This document shows, piece after piece, positions 4,693-5,790 of a stretch of DNA of 5,790 bases; position 1 is the first letter of the stretch, and each line of letters begins with the position of its first letter. The notes below the pieces were generated by a model. It ran no database searches. It was not told the origin of the DNA and saw only the letters and a list, made by a program, of their open reading frames with translations. The DNA is taken from positions 1 to 5,790 of the forward strand of contig MHXL01000091.1 in NCBI GenBank assembly GCA_001824455.1. The letters run 5' to 3'. The translations under genes were made by a program, and so were the position numbers. Source of the DNA: Desulfuromonadaceae bacterium GWB2_53_15 (GTDB lineage: Bacteria; Desulfobacterota; Desulfuromonadia; Geobacterales; Pseudopelobacteraceae).

Positions 4693-5790
4693 TGGAGCAG
4701 CCACGAATCCTGATCATCGATGATGATCCGAACCTGAGAAAAACTCTGGCCGATATTCTCCGGGTCAAAGGGTATGAAACCCTGACAGCTGAAGACGGAG
4801 AGCAGGGGCTGGCCGTCCTTTTGGGGCAGAGAGTCGGCCTGGTCCTGCTCGATCTCGGGCTCCCTGGCATACCGGGACTGGAGGTGCTGGCCAGGATCAA
4901 GGCCGATTCCCCCCTGACCGGAGTGATCGTCCTGACCGGACAGGCCACCATCGATTCGGCTGTCGAGGCTACCAACAGGGGGGCTTTTTCCTATCTGGTC
5001 AAGCCGTACGAAATCGACCAGCTCCTCAACCACATCCGGCGTGCGATCGAAAAACTACAGGCTGATAAGGAGATTGCCGAGCATCATATCGAGCTGTCCA
5101 GGATGAATATTGAACTGAAGGCGCTCTATGAAGTCTCACTTGTCATCAGCCGTACCATCGATATGGAGAAACTCCTCCCTGAAATCCTGCAGGCCCTGGC
5201 CGGAACGGGAATCTTTCCGTTTGAGATAAAGGGGGCGATTTTTCTCGCCGAAGGGGGAAAGCTCCGGCTTGCCTCCTTCCTCAGCCTCTCCGAAACCATA
5301 CTGAAACCGTGCAGTGATATCTCCAAGGGAGAGTGCCTCTGCGGCTCATGCGCGGCGAGTGGAGAGATTGTTTTCTTGCGAAACTTTATCGAGGGCGGGC
5401 GACATCCCCGATGCGATCCCGAGATGACCCCTTACGGGCGCCTCATCATACCCCTGAAGGCGATCGACAAGGTCGTCGGCATTCTCTCCCTCTACGTCCA
5501 GCCGGATGTAGAGGTGAGCGACCAGGTGCTCAGACTCCTTTCTTCCGTGGCAAACCAGATAGGTATTGCCATCAGCAATGCCAGGCTCTACGAGGAGACG
5601 AAATCTTCTTCACTCCACGACCCCCTCACCGGCCTTGCCAACCGGCGTTTTCTCCAGATTCAGCTGGAAAAGAGCTTCGAGGCGGCTAAAAGGTACCAGG
5701 AAAAACTTTCGGTCATCATGCTGGATATCGATCATTTCAAAAACTACAACGACACGCGCGGTCACATGGGGGGGGACCGGCTGCTGGCCA
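4692..5790 (+). CDS. response regulator cyclic-dinucleotide synthase, REC-GAF-GGDEF (3' end outside window)
   Basis: 366 residues are visible. The REC domain (1-120) has Asp10-Asp12, phospho-acceptor Asp54 (LVLLDLGLPG), Thr82 and Lys104. A coiled linker (about 118-150) leads to a GAF domain (about 155-300) with a cysteine cluster: C207, C215, C217, C220 and C241. The GGDEF domain begins at about 308 with HDPLTGLANRR and continues with the metal-binding Asp345 (MLDIDHFKNYND), Asn353 and Asp362 (GHMGGDRLL). The GG(D/E)EF signature lies beyond the edge, so catalysis cannot be confirmed. Asn353 and Asp362 match PleD Asn335 and Asp344, the canonical guanine contacts; Hypr enzymes that make cGAMP (e.g. 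Geobacter GacA) have Ser at the second position, so c-di-GMP synthesis is the better prediction. Start: ATG 4692 (TGATG overlap) with GAGG 7 bases upstream is preferred over ATG 4689. Phosphorylation by the upstream kinase should control activity. Confidence 0.9.
   Translation, partial: MEQPRILIIDDDPNLRKTLADILRVKGYETLTAEDGEQGLAVLLGQRVGLVLLDLGLPGIPGLEVLARIKADSPLTGVIVLTGQATIDSAVEATNRGAFSYLVKPYEIDQLLNHIRRAIEKLQADKEIAEHHIELSRMNIELKALYEVSLVISRTIDMEKLLPEILQALAGTGIFPFEIKGAIFLAEGGKLRLASFLSLSETILKPCSDISKGECLCGSCAASGEIVFLRNFIEGGRHPRCDPEMTPYGRLIIPLKAIDKVVGILSLYVQPDVEVSDQVLRLLSSVANQIGIAISNARLYEETKSSSLHDPLTGLANRRFLQIQLEKSFEAAKRYQEKLSVIMLDIDHFKNYNDTRGHMGGDRLLA

Noticed and set aside
4692..5790. Calling the GGDEF protein a Hypr cGAMP synthase (GacA orthologue)
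   Set aside because: The visible specificity position is Asp362 instead of the Ser expected for Hypr enzymes, and the active-site signature lies outside the window.

Overview
The window looks like chromosomal DNA from a Geobacter-type bacterium (Geobacterales, Desulfuromonadota). The evidence is a GEMM-I riboswitch of the kind found in Geobacter, a dense one-strand signalling operon built from REC, histidine kinase and GGDEF parts, a GspE/PilB-type ATPase, and a GC-rich palindromic repeat. The genus is inferred from these features; no database search was possible.

Left part, minus strand (1-1480). Reading right to left there is the C-terminal remnant of an RND efflux pump (881-1480), which lacks its N-terminal four fifths and carries an internal in-frame deletion. 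It is followed by a small protein of unknown function with two predicted membrane segments (433-840). Five bases further on begins a GspE/PulE/PilB-family ATPase (427 down to the window edge), of which only the N-terminal domain is present.

Control region, plus strand (about 1481-1877). A candidate sigma-70-like promoter overlaps a perfect 13-bp inverted repeat. Immediately after it come a GEMM-I (cyclic dinucleotide) riboswitch aptamer, an overlapping intrinsic terminator with a seven-T tail, a leader of about 120 bases and a strong ribosome binding site. The aptamer resembles the GEMM-Ib subtype that senses cyclic AMP-GMP (3',3'-cGAMP) in Geobacter. The terminator reuses the 3' half of the aptamer, as expected of a switch that turns expression on when ligand binds.

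Right part, plus strand (1878-5790). Four tightly packed genes follow: a FIST-domain sensor protein, a soluble GAF-like/HisKA/HATPase histidine kinase, a single-domain response regulator, and a REC-GAF-GGDEF response regulator that runs off the window. Junctions are a 2-bp gap, a 4-bp overlap and a 1-bp overlap, so they almost certainly form one operon. The layout suggests that FIST senses a small molecule, controls the kinase, and the kinase phosphorylates the two REC proteins and so controls a cyclic dinucleotide synthase. The riboswitch would then sense a cyclic dinucleotide and set expression of the whole set, closing a feedback or cross-talk loop. The visible base-specificity residue of the GGDEF domain is the canonical aspartate, pointing to c-di-GMP, whereas the riboswitch looks like the cGAMP-sensing subtype. 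That apparent mismatch is the most interesting question here. A 72-bp palindromic element is also inserted in frame in the kinase ATP-binding domain.
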